A stretch of DNA of 64,000 nt, from positions 1-64,000 of the forward strand of contig JADJDU010000007.1 in the NCBI GenBank assembly GCA_016702505.1. Reading direction: 5' to 3'. Numbering within the stretch: position 1 is the stretch's first letter; each line of letters begins with the position of its first letter. The notes under the pieces are model-generated. The model did no database searches. It had not been told where the DNA came from and saw nothing but the letters and a program-made list of their open reading frames with translations. The position numbers and the translations under genes were made by a program. This document shows positions 32,337-43,221 of the stretch, piece after piece. Origin of the DNA: Microthrixaceae bacterium (GTDB lineage Bacteria; Actinomycetota; Acidimicrobiia; Acidimicrobiales; Iamiaceae).

Positions 32337-33569
32337 CTACTCGATGCGGAGGCCGGAGATGGCCCGGGCGATGACGAGCTGCTGGATCTGCTCGGTGCCC
32401 TCGAAGATGTCGAAGATCTTGGCGTCTCGGTGCCAACGCTCCACCGGGTACTCACGGGTGTAGCCGTAGCCACCCAGGATCTGGATGGCGCGCTCGGTGG
32501 TCCACACCGCGACGCGGCCGGCCTTGAGCTTGGACTGGCTGCCCTCGGCGTTGACGTACTTTCCGTTGCGGCTCAGCCAGGCGGCGCGGTGCACCAGGAG
32601 TCGGGCGGCGTCGATCTCGGTGATCATGTCGGCGAGCATGAAGGCGATGGCCTGGTTCTTGATGATCGGCTTGCCAAAAGCGGTGCGCTCCTGGGCGTAC
32701 TGCAACGAGTACTCGTAGGCGGCACGGGCCACACCGATGGCCATGGCGCCCACGGCGGGGCGGGTGGCCTCGAAGGTGGCCATGGCCGGCTGCTTGCCCG
32801 AGGACTCGGTCTTGGGCTTGGTCAGGGCCTCGCGGGCCTTGGCCAGCTTCTCGTCGAGCTTGTCCTTGCCGCCCAACAGGCACGAGCCAGGCACGCGGAC
32901 GTCTTCCAGCACCACCTCGGTGGTGTGGGACGCCTTGATGCCGTGCTTCTTGTACTTCTGGCCCTGGGACAGACCGGGGGTACCGGGGGGCACGATGAAG
33001 CTGGCCTGGCCCCGGCCCTTCAGCTCGGGGTCGACGGCAGCGACCACCACGTGGACGTGGGCGATGCCACCGTTGGTGATCCACGCCTTGGTGCCGTTGA
33101 GCACCCACTCGTCCTTGGCCTCGTCGTAGACGGCCCGGGTGCGCAGCGAGCTCACGTCGGAGCCGGCGTCGGGCTCGGACACGCAGAAGGCGCCCAGCTT
33201 CACGTCGTCGGCGGTGCCGTAGCACTGGGGCACCCACTCCATCATCTGCTCGGGGGTGCCGTTGCCGGCGATGCCCGCGGCAGCCAGGCCGGTGCCCATG
33301 ATCGACAGGCCGATGCCGGCGTCGCCCCAGAACAGCTCTTCGATGGCGAGGGGCATGGTGAGGCCGGTGGAGTCGCCGAGCATGGCCTGAGCCATGAAGT
33401 CGAATCCGTAGAGCCCGACCTTGGCGGCCTCTTGGACCACGGGCCAAGGGAACTCTTCGCGCTCGTCCCACTCCTCGGCGACGGGGCGGATGACGTCCTT
33501 CGCGAACTGGTGGACCCAGTCCTTGAGCTGTTCCTGTTCCTCGTTCAGGGCGAGGGAGAACTCTGCCAT
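32337..33569 (-). CDS. Acyl-CoA dehydrogenase
   Basis: 410 residues. FAD enzyme of beta-oxidation that makes the trans-2-enoyl-CoA. Residues about 115-190 hold the FAD-binding core (CVSEPDAGSDVSSLRTRA, WVLNGTKAWITNGG). The C terminus has YGYTREYPVERWHRDAKIFD and the likely catalytic-base Glu in FEGTEQIQQLVIA. Actinobacterial orthologues are usually annotated FadE-type. A paired palindrome lies in its upstream region (33650-33679), pointing to control by a TetR- or FadR-like repressor. Confidence 0.93.
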   Translation of the reverse strand: MAEFSLALNEEQEQLKDWVHQFAKDVIRPVAEEWDEREEFPWPVVQEAAKVGLYGFDFMAQAMLGDSTGLTMPLAIEELFWGDAGIGLSIMGTGLAAAGIAGNGTPEQMMEWVPQCYGTADDVKLGAFCVSEPDAGSDVSSLRTRAVYDEAKDEWVLNGTKAWITNGGIAHVHVVVAAVDPELKGRGQASFIVPPGTPGLSQGQKYKKHGIKASHTTEVVLEDVRVPGSCLLGGKDKLDEKLAKAREALTKPKTESSGKQPAMATFEATRPAVGAMAIGVARAAYEYSLQYAQERTAFGKPIIKNQAIAFMLADMITEIDAARLLVHRAAWLSRNGKYVNAEGSQSKLKAGRVAVWTTERAIQILGGYGYTREYPVERWHRDAKIFDIFEGTEQIQQLVIARAISGLRIE

Positions 33570-33649
33570 GACATGACCTTCTTCTACGGAGGTTGGATCC
33601 GGGGTCCCCGTTCCCCTTCGTGGCGCGGCCCGGATTCGATGGAGGCTTA

Positions 33650-33679
33650 GTTACCGACCGGTAACATCTGACATGTTAC
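33650..33679. promoter_or_regulatory. Two overlapping palindromic operators upstream of acyl-CoA dehydrogenase
   Basis: GTTACCGACCGGTAAC (33650-33665) has seven-base arms and a two-base centre. GTAACATCTGACATGTTAC (33661-33679) has seven-base arms and a five-base centre. They share the GTAAC half, so two dimers could compete or bind together. The site is 81-110 bases upstream of the acyl-CoA dehydrogenase start and in the only gap before cysS. The first form resembles operators of TetR-family regulators of acyl-CoA metabolism; no regulator gene is adjacent. Confidence 0.6.
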
Positions 33680-33718
33680 GCGGCCTCGTCAAGTCTGCCA
33701 AAGCCGACGAGAGTCGGC

Positions 33719-35209
<1,491 letters not shown>

Positions 35210-35263
35210 GGCGACCGCTACCGGTTCGAAGGCCCTCGGGGACGGCCGGTACCTTTGTCGCCC

Positions 35264-37916
35264 ATGGGTCAGCCTCAAGTTCCCGAGAAACCGACGCTCG
35301 ACGGACTGGAGGCCCGGTGGGGCGCGGCCTGGGAGGAACAGGGCACCTACCGCTTCGACCGCACCGCCGAGCGGGCCGAGGTGTTCTCGATCGACACCCC
35401 GCCGCCCACCGTCTCGGGCTCGCTGCACGTCGGCCACATCTTCAGCTACACCCACACCGACACCATCGCCCGCTACCAGCGCATGGCTGGCAAGAAGGTC
35501 TTCTACCCGATGGGCTGGGACGACAACGGCCTGCCCACCGAGCGCCGGGTCGAGAACTACTACGGGGTGCGCTGTGACCCGTCGGTCCCCTTCGTCGAGG
35601 GCTACCGGCCACCGGACAAGCCGGCCAAGAAGCGCCAGGACTTCGAGCGCATCAGCCGCCGCAACTTCATCGAACTGTGCGAGGAGCTCACCGCCACCGA
35701 CGAGCAGGTGTTCGAGGACCTCTTCCGCCTGGTCGGTCTGTCGATCGACTGGACGTTCACCTACACCACCGTCTCCGACCGGTCCCAGCGCATCAGCCAG
35801 CGGGCGTTCCTGCGCAACCTGGCCCGCGGTGAGGCCTACTCCCAGGAGGCCCCGAGCCTGTGGGACACCACCTTCCAGACAGCGGTGGCCCAGGCCGAAC
35901 TGGAAGACCGGGAACGGCCCGGCGCCTACCACGACCTCGCCTTCCACCGCTCCGACGGCGGCGACGACGTGGTCATCTCCACCACCCGCCCCGAGTTGGT
36001 GGTGAGCTGCGTGGCCCTCGTCGCCCACCCCGACGACGAGCGCTACCAACCCCTGTTCGGCTCCACCGTCACCACCCCGATCTTCGGGGTTGAGGTGCCG
36101 GTCAAGGCCCACCACCTGGCCGAGCCCGACAAGGGCACCGGCATCGCCATGATCTGCACCTTCGGCGACCTCACCGACGTGATCTGGTGGCGCGAGCTCG
36201 ACCTGGACACCCGGGCCGTCCTGGGCAAGGACGGCCGCTTCCCCACCGAAGCCCCAGCGTGGCTCACCACCGACACCGCCCGCGACGCCTACGCCCGCTT
36301 CGCCGGCAAGGCCGCCGGCGGCGCCCAACAGGTGATGGTCGAACTGCTCACCGAGTCGGGTGAGCTGCTGGGCGAGCCGCGCAAGATCAACCACCCGGTC
36401 AAGTTCTACGAGAAGGGCGACAAGCCGCTCGAGATCGTGACCACCCGCCAGTGGTACATCCGCAACGGCGGCCGAGACGACCACCTGCGCGACGCCCTCC
36501 TGGCGCGGGGGGCACAGCTCCAATGGCACCCCGACTACATGCGCCACCGCTACGACAACTGGGTCGGCGGCCTCAACGGTGACTGGTTGATCTCACGCCA
36601 ACGGTTCTTCGGGGTGCCGATCCCCCTGTGGTACCGCCTCGACGCCGAGGGCGAGCCGAACCACGACGAGCCGCTGGTGCCCGCCGAGGACACGCTGCCC
36701 ATCGACCCGCAGAGCCACGTCCCGCCGGGTTTCACCGCCGACCAGCGCGACCAGCCGGGGGGCTTCGCCGCCGACCCCGACGTCATGGACACCTGGGCCA
36801 CCTCGTCGCTGACCCCCCAGATCGTCTGTGGCTGGGAGGAGGACGACGACCTCTTCCAACGCACCTTCCCCATGGACCTGCGCCCCCAGGGCCACGACAT
36901 CATCCGCACCTGGCTGTTCTCCACGGTGGTTCGCAGCCACTTCGAACACGGCACCGTGCCGTGGGCCAACGCCGCCCTGTCGGGGTGGATCCTGGACCCC
37001 GACCGCAAGAAGATGTCCAAGTCGGTGGGCAACGTGGTGGTGCCCACCGACCTGTTGGAACAACACGGCGCCGACGCGGTGCGCTACTGGGCGGCCAGCG
37101 CTCGGCCCGGCACCGACACCGCCTTCGATGCCGGCCAGATGAAGATCGGCCGCCGCCTGGCCATCAAGATCCTCAACGCCTCCAAGTTCGCGCTGGGTCT
37201 GGGCCCGGCCCCCGCCGATGGCGCCGTCACTGAACCCCTCGATCGGGCCGTGCTGGCCGAGTTGGCCGACCTGGTCGACGACGCCACCCCGGCCTTCGAC
37301 GGCTACGACTACGCCCAGGCCCTGCAAGCGCACCGAGGACCTCTTCTGGCGGTTCTGCGACGACTACCTGGAGCTGGTCAAGGTCCGTGCCTACGGCTCG
37401 GGCGAAGGCGACTCTTCGGAGGGTGCGGTATCGGCCCGGGTCGCCCTACGGGAGTCCCTGTCCACCCTGCTGCGCCTGTTCGCCCCGTTCCTGCCCTACG
37501 TCACCGAAGAGGTGTGGTCCTGGTGCCGGACCGATGCCGGAGCGCTGCCCGGGTTCGAGGTGGTCTCGGTCCACCGAGCCGACTGGCCCGACGCAGCGTC
37601 ACTGCGAGCCCGGGCCGGACAATCCACCGCTGGCTCCAAAGCCGACACCGAGGGCGTTCTGGCCGTGGCTTCGGAGGTGCTGGGGCGTATCCGCAAGGCC
37701 AAGTCCGACGCCAAGGTGTCGATGCGAGCCGACGTTGACGTCGTGGTGGTGACCGACACCGAGGCCAGGTTGGCAGCCCTGTCGGCGGCTTCGGGCGACC
37801 TGCGCGACGCCGGCAAGGTGACCGAGTTGGTAACCGCCACCCTTGGCGATGGTGAGGAACCGTCGGTGACGGTGAGGTTGGCCGAGGTGGCCGCCGCAGC
37901 GCCCGACGCGGGGTGA
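35264..37916 (+). CDS. valS: Valyl-tRNA synthetase (one apparent frameshift)
   Basis: About 883 residues after removing one base near 37325-37333, which joins DGYDYAQALQ to RTEDLFWRFCDDYLELVKVR. HIGH-type motif SGSLHVGHIFSYTHTD, editing domain around STTRPELVVSCVALVAHP, KMSKS motif DRKKMSKSVGNVVVPTDLL, then the anticodon-binding domain (RLFAPFLPYVTEEVWSW). The C-terminal coiled coil is reduced. The compact form without a long C-terminal arm occurs in some actinobacteria. A frameshift in this normally single, essential gene suggests sequencing error. The stop overlaps the next start by three bases. Confidence 0.92.
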
Positions 37917-38155
37917 AACCGGGCCCCAGCGGCCCCAAGCGGCCGGACTGGCTGACCACGCCCCACCCCGATCGTCTGGCCCCCGACCATCCGGCCCGGG
38001 CCCAGATCCTGGCCGCCCACGACCGGGCGGTGGAGGTCGGGCTGTCCACCTACCGGGACCCAGACACCGGCTACAGCGTCATGACCGCCCGCTACCTGGC
38101 CGACCGCGGCTACTGCTGTAGCCAGGGCTGTCGTCACTGCCCCTGGGAGGCCTGA
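37913..38155 (+). CDS. DUF5522-type Cys-rich small protein
   Basis: 80 residues from GTG 37913, overlapping the valS stop (GTGA). The C terminus has YCCSQGCRHCPWEA, the conserved Cys cluster of DUF5522 proteins, which may bind a metal or iron-sulfur cluster. Function unknown. Its frame overlaps the end of the minus-strand gene at 38134 by 22 bases. Confidence 0.75.
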   Translation: MKPGPSGPKRPDWLTTPHPDRLAPDHPARAQILAAHDRAVEVGLSTYRDPDTGYSVMTARYLADRGYCCSQGCRHCPWEA

Positions 38156-40191
38156 TGGTCGTGGAACGCTCGGGTCGGCGTCCACCCGAAGAGGGCCTCG
38201 GCCCGCGACGAGTCGACGAGCGGAGCGAACGGTTCGTTCTCCACCACTTCCCGGTCGCGCCCGCTGCGCCAGGCCACGCCGGGGTGAAGGCGTTGGACCA
38301 GGTCCCATGTCGGCCACAGTGATGCGCTGTCGGGACCGGAGACCGTGACCTCCTCGTAGCCGGGGGCCAGCGGTTCTTCGACGGCCTGCACCAGCAGGTC
38401 CACCAGGTCGTCCACGTGGATGAACGCCCCGTACTCCCAGAACGGGCGCCACTGACGGGTCTCGTCGGCTTCCCACTTGAGCCGCTCCCGTTCGAACCGT
38501 TCCTCCTCCCACACCGCCGGGGGGCGTACCACCACGACCGACACGGAACGGTCGACGACAGCGAGCAGACGGCATACGTACTCGGCCCACAGCTTGGAAT
38601 GGGCGTAGGGGGTGGACGGCCGCTTGGGATGGCGTTCGTCGAAGGGCAGCCGGGCCGGCGCGGCCCGGCCCATGAACGCGCCGGTGACCTGGAAGCTGGA
38701 GACGTAGATCACTCGAGCGACCCCGGCCCGACGAGCAGCGCGCAGCACCACGACCGTGCCCCACACGTTGGTGGCCAGCGACGACCTCCACGAGGCGTTC
38801 CACGGAATCGACGCCAGGTGGAGAACAGCATCGCAACCGGTCACTGCCGGCTCCACATGAGTCGGGCGCCGTACGTCGATGCCCATAGCCCGATCCAGCC
38901 GCACCACTTGTCGGGAAGACGACTCCAGCGCATCCGACACCCGCCAATCAGTAGGACCGTCGGCCCCGGTGACCAGCACCCGGCGCGGGTTCCACGGACC
39001 AGGAGCACTTCGACGCCGGCCCGACCGAGCACCGCTCACACTTGACCACACATAGGCCGGACCTCGACGGGCCGCAGCGACGATCGCACCGGTGGGAGAG
39101 CTGGCTTCGAGACGGGCCGACATCACCCTCGGCGCCGCGCGGAGACGCTCGCCAGCCGCCAGCGAGTGCAGGTCGAACACCGCGGCGCGCAACACGTTCG
39201 GGAACCGATCGCGATCCATGGCGGCAAGGGTCAGTCGGTCGAGCACGGTCCAACTGGTGGAACGCATGCGCTCGACCACATCAACGGGCACCACCGCAGT
39301 ACCGGTGGCGTCCGCCACGAAATCGGCAGCCCGAACCGCCAGACCTGTGACCGCGAATCGCTCGGCCTGGGCGGTGAAGTGGTCCCAGTCGACGTTGCCG
39401 GAGCGAGCCAGGAACACGGCATCGGCCATCCACCGCAGCCGGGCGCTAGTGCCTCGGAGCCCGTGCAGGAACGTGACCAGGAGCTGATCGGCGGGATCGG
39501 CCACCATCGCCGACCGTCCGTCGGGAAGATCAACCCGGACAGCGTGACGATGGACGGCAGCCAGGGCGGGCCCGCCGGCCGCCTCGATCATCCAGGGGTT
39601 GAGGTGGACGTGAAGGTCGACCTCGATCCCCCCCGGCATCGACCACATGGCGGCGTGGCCATCGGATGCCACGTGGACCTGAACACCTCCGGCCGCGGCC
39701 AGGGCAACGCCGGCACGTTCCATGTCTCGGAGCTCGACGAGGACATCGAGGTCCTCCATGGGACGCAAGCCGAGTTCGGGGTAAGCCACCCGCAGCATCG
39801 CTGCACCTTTGATGGCGACCGCTCGAACCCCGGCCTCGGCCAACAGATCCGAGACGTTTCCGAGCATGGCCAGATGGCGCTGGGACTGCACCCAGGTTCG
39901 CCGGGTCAGACCGAGCAGGCGGGCCAGGTCGACATCGTCGGCAGGTTCCAGACCCGCCCGCTCCAGGTTCCACCCGAGCAGCGGTGCGAGTCGGTAGTTC
40001 TCACCGGTCAACGCTTCGAAGTCGAACTCCGGCCTCAGGCGCTCCCACGCGGCCCGTGCTTCTCCGGGCGTTCCGAGGGTGGCCTGGAGCAACAATCGGT
40101 CGGCACCGTTCAAGGGTCCAGCGGAGGTCGCCAACGCGTTCGATGCTCCGCTCCGGGGCCGTCCACGTCCGATGTCGGTCACGGTCCTCAA
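38134..40191 (-). CDS. Fusion of NTase_5-type nucleotidyltransferase and NAD-dependent epimerase
   Basis: 685 residues. The N-terminal 400 residues match the uncharacterised nucleotidyltransferase group (NTase_5): VRAVAIKGAAMLRVAYPELG and RPMEDLDVLVELRDMERAG carry the Lys-Gly and Asp-x-Asp motifs, followed by LVTFLHGLRG. Residues about 405-685 are an extended short-chain dehydrogenase/epimerase: RRVLVTGADG (its glycine motif is incomplete, with TDW where the last Gly is expected), VLHLASIPW, YVSSF and the catalytic YAHSK. The join is a basic Ser/Arg-rich linker. It is the last gene of a coupled five-gene operon; the start (TTG 40191, or GTG 40182) overlaps the upstream stop. Given the indels in this window, confirm that the fusion is real. 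Confidence 0.8.
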   Translation of the reverse strand: MRTVTDIGRGRPRSGASNALATSAGPLNGADRLLLQATLGTPGEARAAWERLRPEFDFEALTGENYRLAPLLGWNLERAGLEPADDVDLARLLGLTRRTWVQSQRHLAMLGNVSDLLAEAGVRAVAIKGAAMLRVAYPELGLRPMEDLDVLVELRDMERAGVALAAAGGVQVHVASDGHAAMWSMPGGIEVDLHVHLNPWMIEAAGGPALAAVHRHAVRVDLPDGRSAMVADPADQLLVTFLHGLRGTSARLRWMADAVFLARSGNVDWDHFTAQAERFAVTGLAVRAADFVADATGTAVVPVDVVERMRSTSWTVLDRLTLAAMDRDRFPNVLRAAVFDLHSLAAGERLRAAPRVMSARLEASSPTGAIVAAARRGPAYVWSSVSGARSGRRRSAPGPWNPRRVLVTGADGPTDWRVSDALESSSRQVVRLDRAMGIDVRRPTHVEPAVTGCDAVLHLASIPWNASWRSSLATNVWGTVVVLRAARRAGVARVIYVSSFQVTGAFMGRAAPARLPFDERHPKRPSTPYAHSKLWAEYVCRLLAVVDRSVSVVVVRPPAVWEEERFERERLKWEADETRQWRPFWEYGAFIHVDDLVDLLVQAVEEPLAPGYEEVTVSGPDSASLWPTWDLVQRLHPGVAWRSGRDREVVENEPFAPLVDSSRAEALFGWTPTRAFHDHQASQGQ

Positions 40192-41651
40192 CCCGGGGTC
40201 CTCCGGTTTCGTTCGATCGCTCGTCGGGCCACGGTCAGGTAGTCGGCGGTGCCGGCACCTACCCCACCATTGGCGGTATGGAGTCTGCGATGCAGGACCA
40301 ACGCGTCCGTTTCGAGCACCGTCATGCCGCTGGCGACGGCCCGGTGAACCAGATCCAGACCCTCGGCCCGGCCCAGGTCCTCATCGAACCCACCGATGGC
40401 ACGAAACCTGCGCCGGGGCACGAGCATGGCGCCCAACAGCCGGACCTGAGCTGTCAATGGGGCTCTGTGTCGATGTCCGGCTACGACTCCGTCGCCGAAC
40501 TCCTCGGTGAACCCCAATGCAGCCACCTCGCCAGGAACGACATCGGGAGCATCCATGGTCTCGACCAAAGCAGCCACCGCGCCCGAAGCCAACCGATCGT
40601 CGGCGTCGAGGAACAACAGGTGAGACCCGGTGGCCAGACGGGCCCCGAGGTTGCGAGCTGCCGCCGCACCGCGGGGTGACTGGCGAGCGCGCCGGACTCC
40701 GGCCTGACGGCAGATCTGTCCGATGGTGTGTGAATCGACCTCGGTCGACCCGTCGTCGATGACTATCACCTCGCCAACCAGGTCACCCTGGGCCGCCACA
40801 CTGGCAAGGGCCTCACCGAGGAGGTCGGCGTGATGGCGCAACGGCACCACGACGCTCACCGATACCAAACCTGGCTCATCGTGCGCCGCCTCGGTCCGGT
40901 TCCGGGCCGCTCGCCGGGCCAGCACGGAAAGCATGCCGCGGGTCATGGCCGCGGTGTCGTGGCTGAGGTTTCCATGGTGGATCCTTCGCTCCAGCACCAC
41001 CTGGCCCACCACGTCGACGCACAAACCCGATTCGGTGGCGCGAAGGATCCAGTCCACATCCTCGCCGTGTCTGAGACCCTCGTCGAACGGACCGATCCGT
41101 TCGAAAAGCTCTCTCGCTAGGACCATGGTCGACAGCGGGATCTGACCTGACACGCGTTCCCGCCACGAATGAGGCATCCACTGCGGCATCTGGTCGACCC
41201 AGTCGGGGTGCTCGACGCCGTGGAGAAGGCTCACCTGTTGCCGTCCAAGGGAGACGTCACAAGCGCCGGACCGGAGGTGGCTGATCTGAATGGCCAGCTT
41301 GTCGGGGACCCAGCGGTCATCGGCGTCGAGGAAGGCCACCAGGTCCCCATTGGCCGCAGCCAGGCCCAGGTTGCGAGCAGCCGATGGCCCGGCTCGGTCC
41401 TGGTTGAGAACCACGACCTGGTGACCCTGGGCGGCGAGTGCGGCCGGGGCACCGTCGGTCGACCCATCGTCGACCACGATCACCTCCAGTTCCACGCCGG
41501 GTGGCAGCGATTGGGTCGCCACGCTCTGCACCGCCTCGGCCAGCAACGGACCGCCGTCGTGGACCGGAATCACCACCGATACCAGTGCGGGAAGCGGGCG
41601 CAACGTGGGATCCGGCTCGACCGTTTGGGGTTGTGCGTGCCGATAGGTCAC
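40188..41651 (-). CDS. Glycosyltransferase with two GT2 domains
   Basis: 487 residues from GTG 41651, which overlaps the kinase stop (GTGA). Two GT-A fold family-2 domains in tandem. The first (about 20-250) has VSVVIPVHDGG, VIVVDDGSTDG, AARNLGLAAANGDLVAFLDA and a late HGEDVDW. The second (about 260-480) has VSVVVPLRHHADLLGEAL, VIVIDDGSTEVD, AARNLGARLATGSHLLFLDA and ends with the FDEDLGRAEGLDL acceptor motif. Both keep the DxD-like FLDADD. Likely adds two sugars to a polysaccharide, lipid or peptide acceptor; the operon context leaves that open. Confidence 0.88.
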   Translation of the reverse strand: MTYRHAQPQTVEPDPTLRPLPALVSVVIPVHDGGPLLAEAVQSVATQSLPPGVELEVIVVDDGSTDGAPAALAAQGHQVVVLNQDRAGPSAARNLGLAAANGDLVAFLDADDRWVPDKLAIQISHLRSGACDVSLGRQQVSLLHGVEHPDWVDQMPQWMPHSWRERVSGQIPLSTMVLARELFERIGPFDEGLRHGEDVDWILRATESGLCVDVVGQVVLERRIHHGNLSHDTAAMTRGMLSVLARRAARNRTEAAHDEPGLVSVSVVVPLRHHADLLGEALASVAAQGDLVGEVIVIDDGSTEVDSHTIGQICRQAGVRRARQSPRGAAAARNLGARLATGSHLLFLDADDRLASGAVAALVETMDAPDVVPGEVAALGFTEEFGDGVVAGHRHRAPLTAQVRLLGAMLVPRRRFRAIGGFDEDLGRAEGLDLVHRAVASGMTVLETDALVLHRRLHTANGGVGAGTADYLTVARRAIERNRRTPG

Positions 41652-42743
41652 GGCGCCATTCCTGCCGATTCCGCCACCGCCCGACCCAACAGTGCCTCCA
41701 GGTCCCCGGCCACCCGATCCAGGTCGCGGCCTAGCTGACCGGTGAAGACGGGCACCCGATGGGCCAGGTGCGCCATGGCGGCGAGGGCGCGGTCGGCCCG
41801 CCCCGGGAGTTGGAGCACCGTGCTCGGACCGAGGCCGCGGATGGCCACCGCCGCCGATGCTGGTTGGAAAGCTGATGTGAGCGCAGATTCGGCGACCGAC
41901 GGCACCACGATGGCGGCCACCTCCATCGTCGGCACCCTGGGAGCGGGGGGCCAACTCGTCTATCCACACCGACCGCTTGCCATGACCGGCAGCACGACTG
42001 GGCAACGTGGGAAACCGAGCCTCGAGCATCGAGCTGTTGACCTTGAGGGTCCGATAGAGGGAGTGAACCGTTGGGCACGAACCACCGGGACCAGATGGGC
42101 TCAGGACCACGTAGTCGTCTCCCGTGGTGAGCATCCCGGCGGCCGCGCACAGGGCGGTCGATGTGCTCTTGCCCGAGCCACCTCTGGCCGCCAGCAACAA
42201 AGCTCCCCGGTGGTCGCCCACTGCGGCGGCGTGGACCAGGTGTAGGTCCTGGTCGGCCAACGCCCACCGCATCAGGGCGCGCAGCGGGGCGGCCGACTCC
42301 CACGGCGGCAGGGACGCCGAGCTCCGCACGCAGTAGTAGCCGAAGGAGCTGGCGTGGTCATACAGACTTATGGTCGATTCCAGAGGCTGGAACCACGCTT
42401 CGATCGTGTCCCCTCGATCTCCGTCCACGTAGGTGGAGCGAGGTTCGTCATCGGGTCGGGGAAGGAGGTCGAGGGCGGGAAGGACCTGGCCAACCTCGGT
42501 CATGTCCCAGGCGACCACGGTCGGCCTCGGGGGCCGTGCTTGGTCCGAGGAGGGTTCGGGATCGAGCTGGGCGAACGCCGGCAGCAGCCGATCGACCAAC
42601 CTCTCCCCTATGAGGCGGAGCCGAACCGTGGTCGGCCCGACCGAAACCAGGTGGTCCTGGTACCCGAGTCGGGTCTGAGCCAGATCGGCCAGCGCAGCCA
42701 GCCGATCCCGATCACCGGCCAGGTCGAGCCCTGGTTCAGACAT
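41648..42743 (-). CDS. HPr-kinase-like ATPase (one apparent frameshift)
   Basis: About 364 residues after removing one base from the G run 41945-41950. This restores DELAPAPRVPTMEVAAIVVP and leads to a stop at 41648. The ATP-binding P-loop is LLLAARGGSGKSTSTALCAA near residues 175-195, followed by TTGDDYVVLS, as in HPr kinase and HPr-kinase-related proteins. It lacks the HPr kinase N-terminal receiver and is one of the HprK-like proteins found beside PqqD-like proteins. Lasso-peptide clusters use such kinases to phosphorylate the precursor peptide. It overlaps the PqqD-like gene by eight bases. The substrate here is unknown; the PqqD-like tail is one candidate. Confidence 0.8.
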
Positions 42744-43221
42744 CCACTTCTACGTCGACGTCTGGAGCCGGGATCGGCTCGACGGCCCGAGGCCAGCCTT
42801 GGTCGTCCACGTCGTGAACCGGATCGAGCAGCATGAGGTCCTCGAGGTCGGTGAACGTCTCCAACACCGGGGCGGTCCAGGACCCACCGGTCTGGATCTC
42901 CGGTAATGCGCCGAGGCCTTCAGGCATCGAGGCGGACGGCGCCTGGTCGACGACGAGCCCGGCCTGTTCAAGCTCCGCGATGAAAGACCGGACGTCGGTC
43001 TCGACGTCGGCGCCAGGCGCGTCGGGTTCTGCGACCATCCCGATCAACTCGTCCAATCCAATGCCGGCGTCGATCAGCACGAACACGTCACGGGCCGAGC
43101 CCCGAAGCGAGTGGTAGTGGCCCGTGACCAGGTTGATCGCCACGATCTCGCCGCCGATCTCATCCCAAGTGATGGTCCCGGTCGGGATCGAGAAACGGGT
43201 GGTCTCAGCGCGGTCTGTCAA
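42736..43221 (-). CDS. PqqD-like protein with unusual acidic C-terminal tail
   Basis: 161 residues. The first 90 form a PqqD-like winged helix: FSIPTGTITWDEIGGEIVAI, NLVTGHYHSLRGSARDVFVL, and an elongated helical end (FIAELEQAGLVVD). PqqD-type domains bind peptide leaders for tailoring enzymes. Residues about 105-161 are an added acidic, Pro/Trp-containing tail, with SWTAPVLETFTDLEDLMLLD then PVHDVDDQGWP, and a run of alternating Asp and Val. The start is TTG 43221 inside the upstream stop (TTGA). The gene sits between a GT4 gene and the HPr-kinase-like gene, all overlapping. Whether the tail is a substrate, a docking element or structural is not known. Confidence 0.8.
   Translation of the reverse strand: MTDRAETTRFSIPTGTITWDEIGGEIVAINLVTGHYHSLRGSARDVFVLIDAGIGLDELIGMVAEPDAPGADVETDVRSFIAELEQAGLVVDQAPSASMPEGLGALPEIQTGGSWTAPVLETFTDLEDLMLLDPVHDVDDQGWPRAVEPIPAPDVDVEVDV

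Noticed and set aside
40188..42743. One 851-residue kinase-glycosyltransferase fusion
   Set aside because: The middle 100 residues are Gly/Arg/Pro noise. The kinase motif resumes in another frame and ends at 41648, overlapping a separate glycosyltransferase start.
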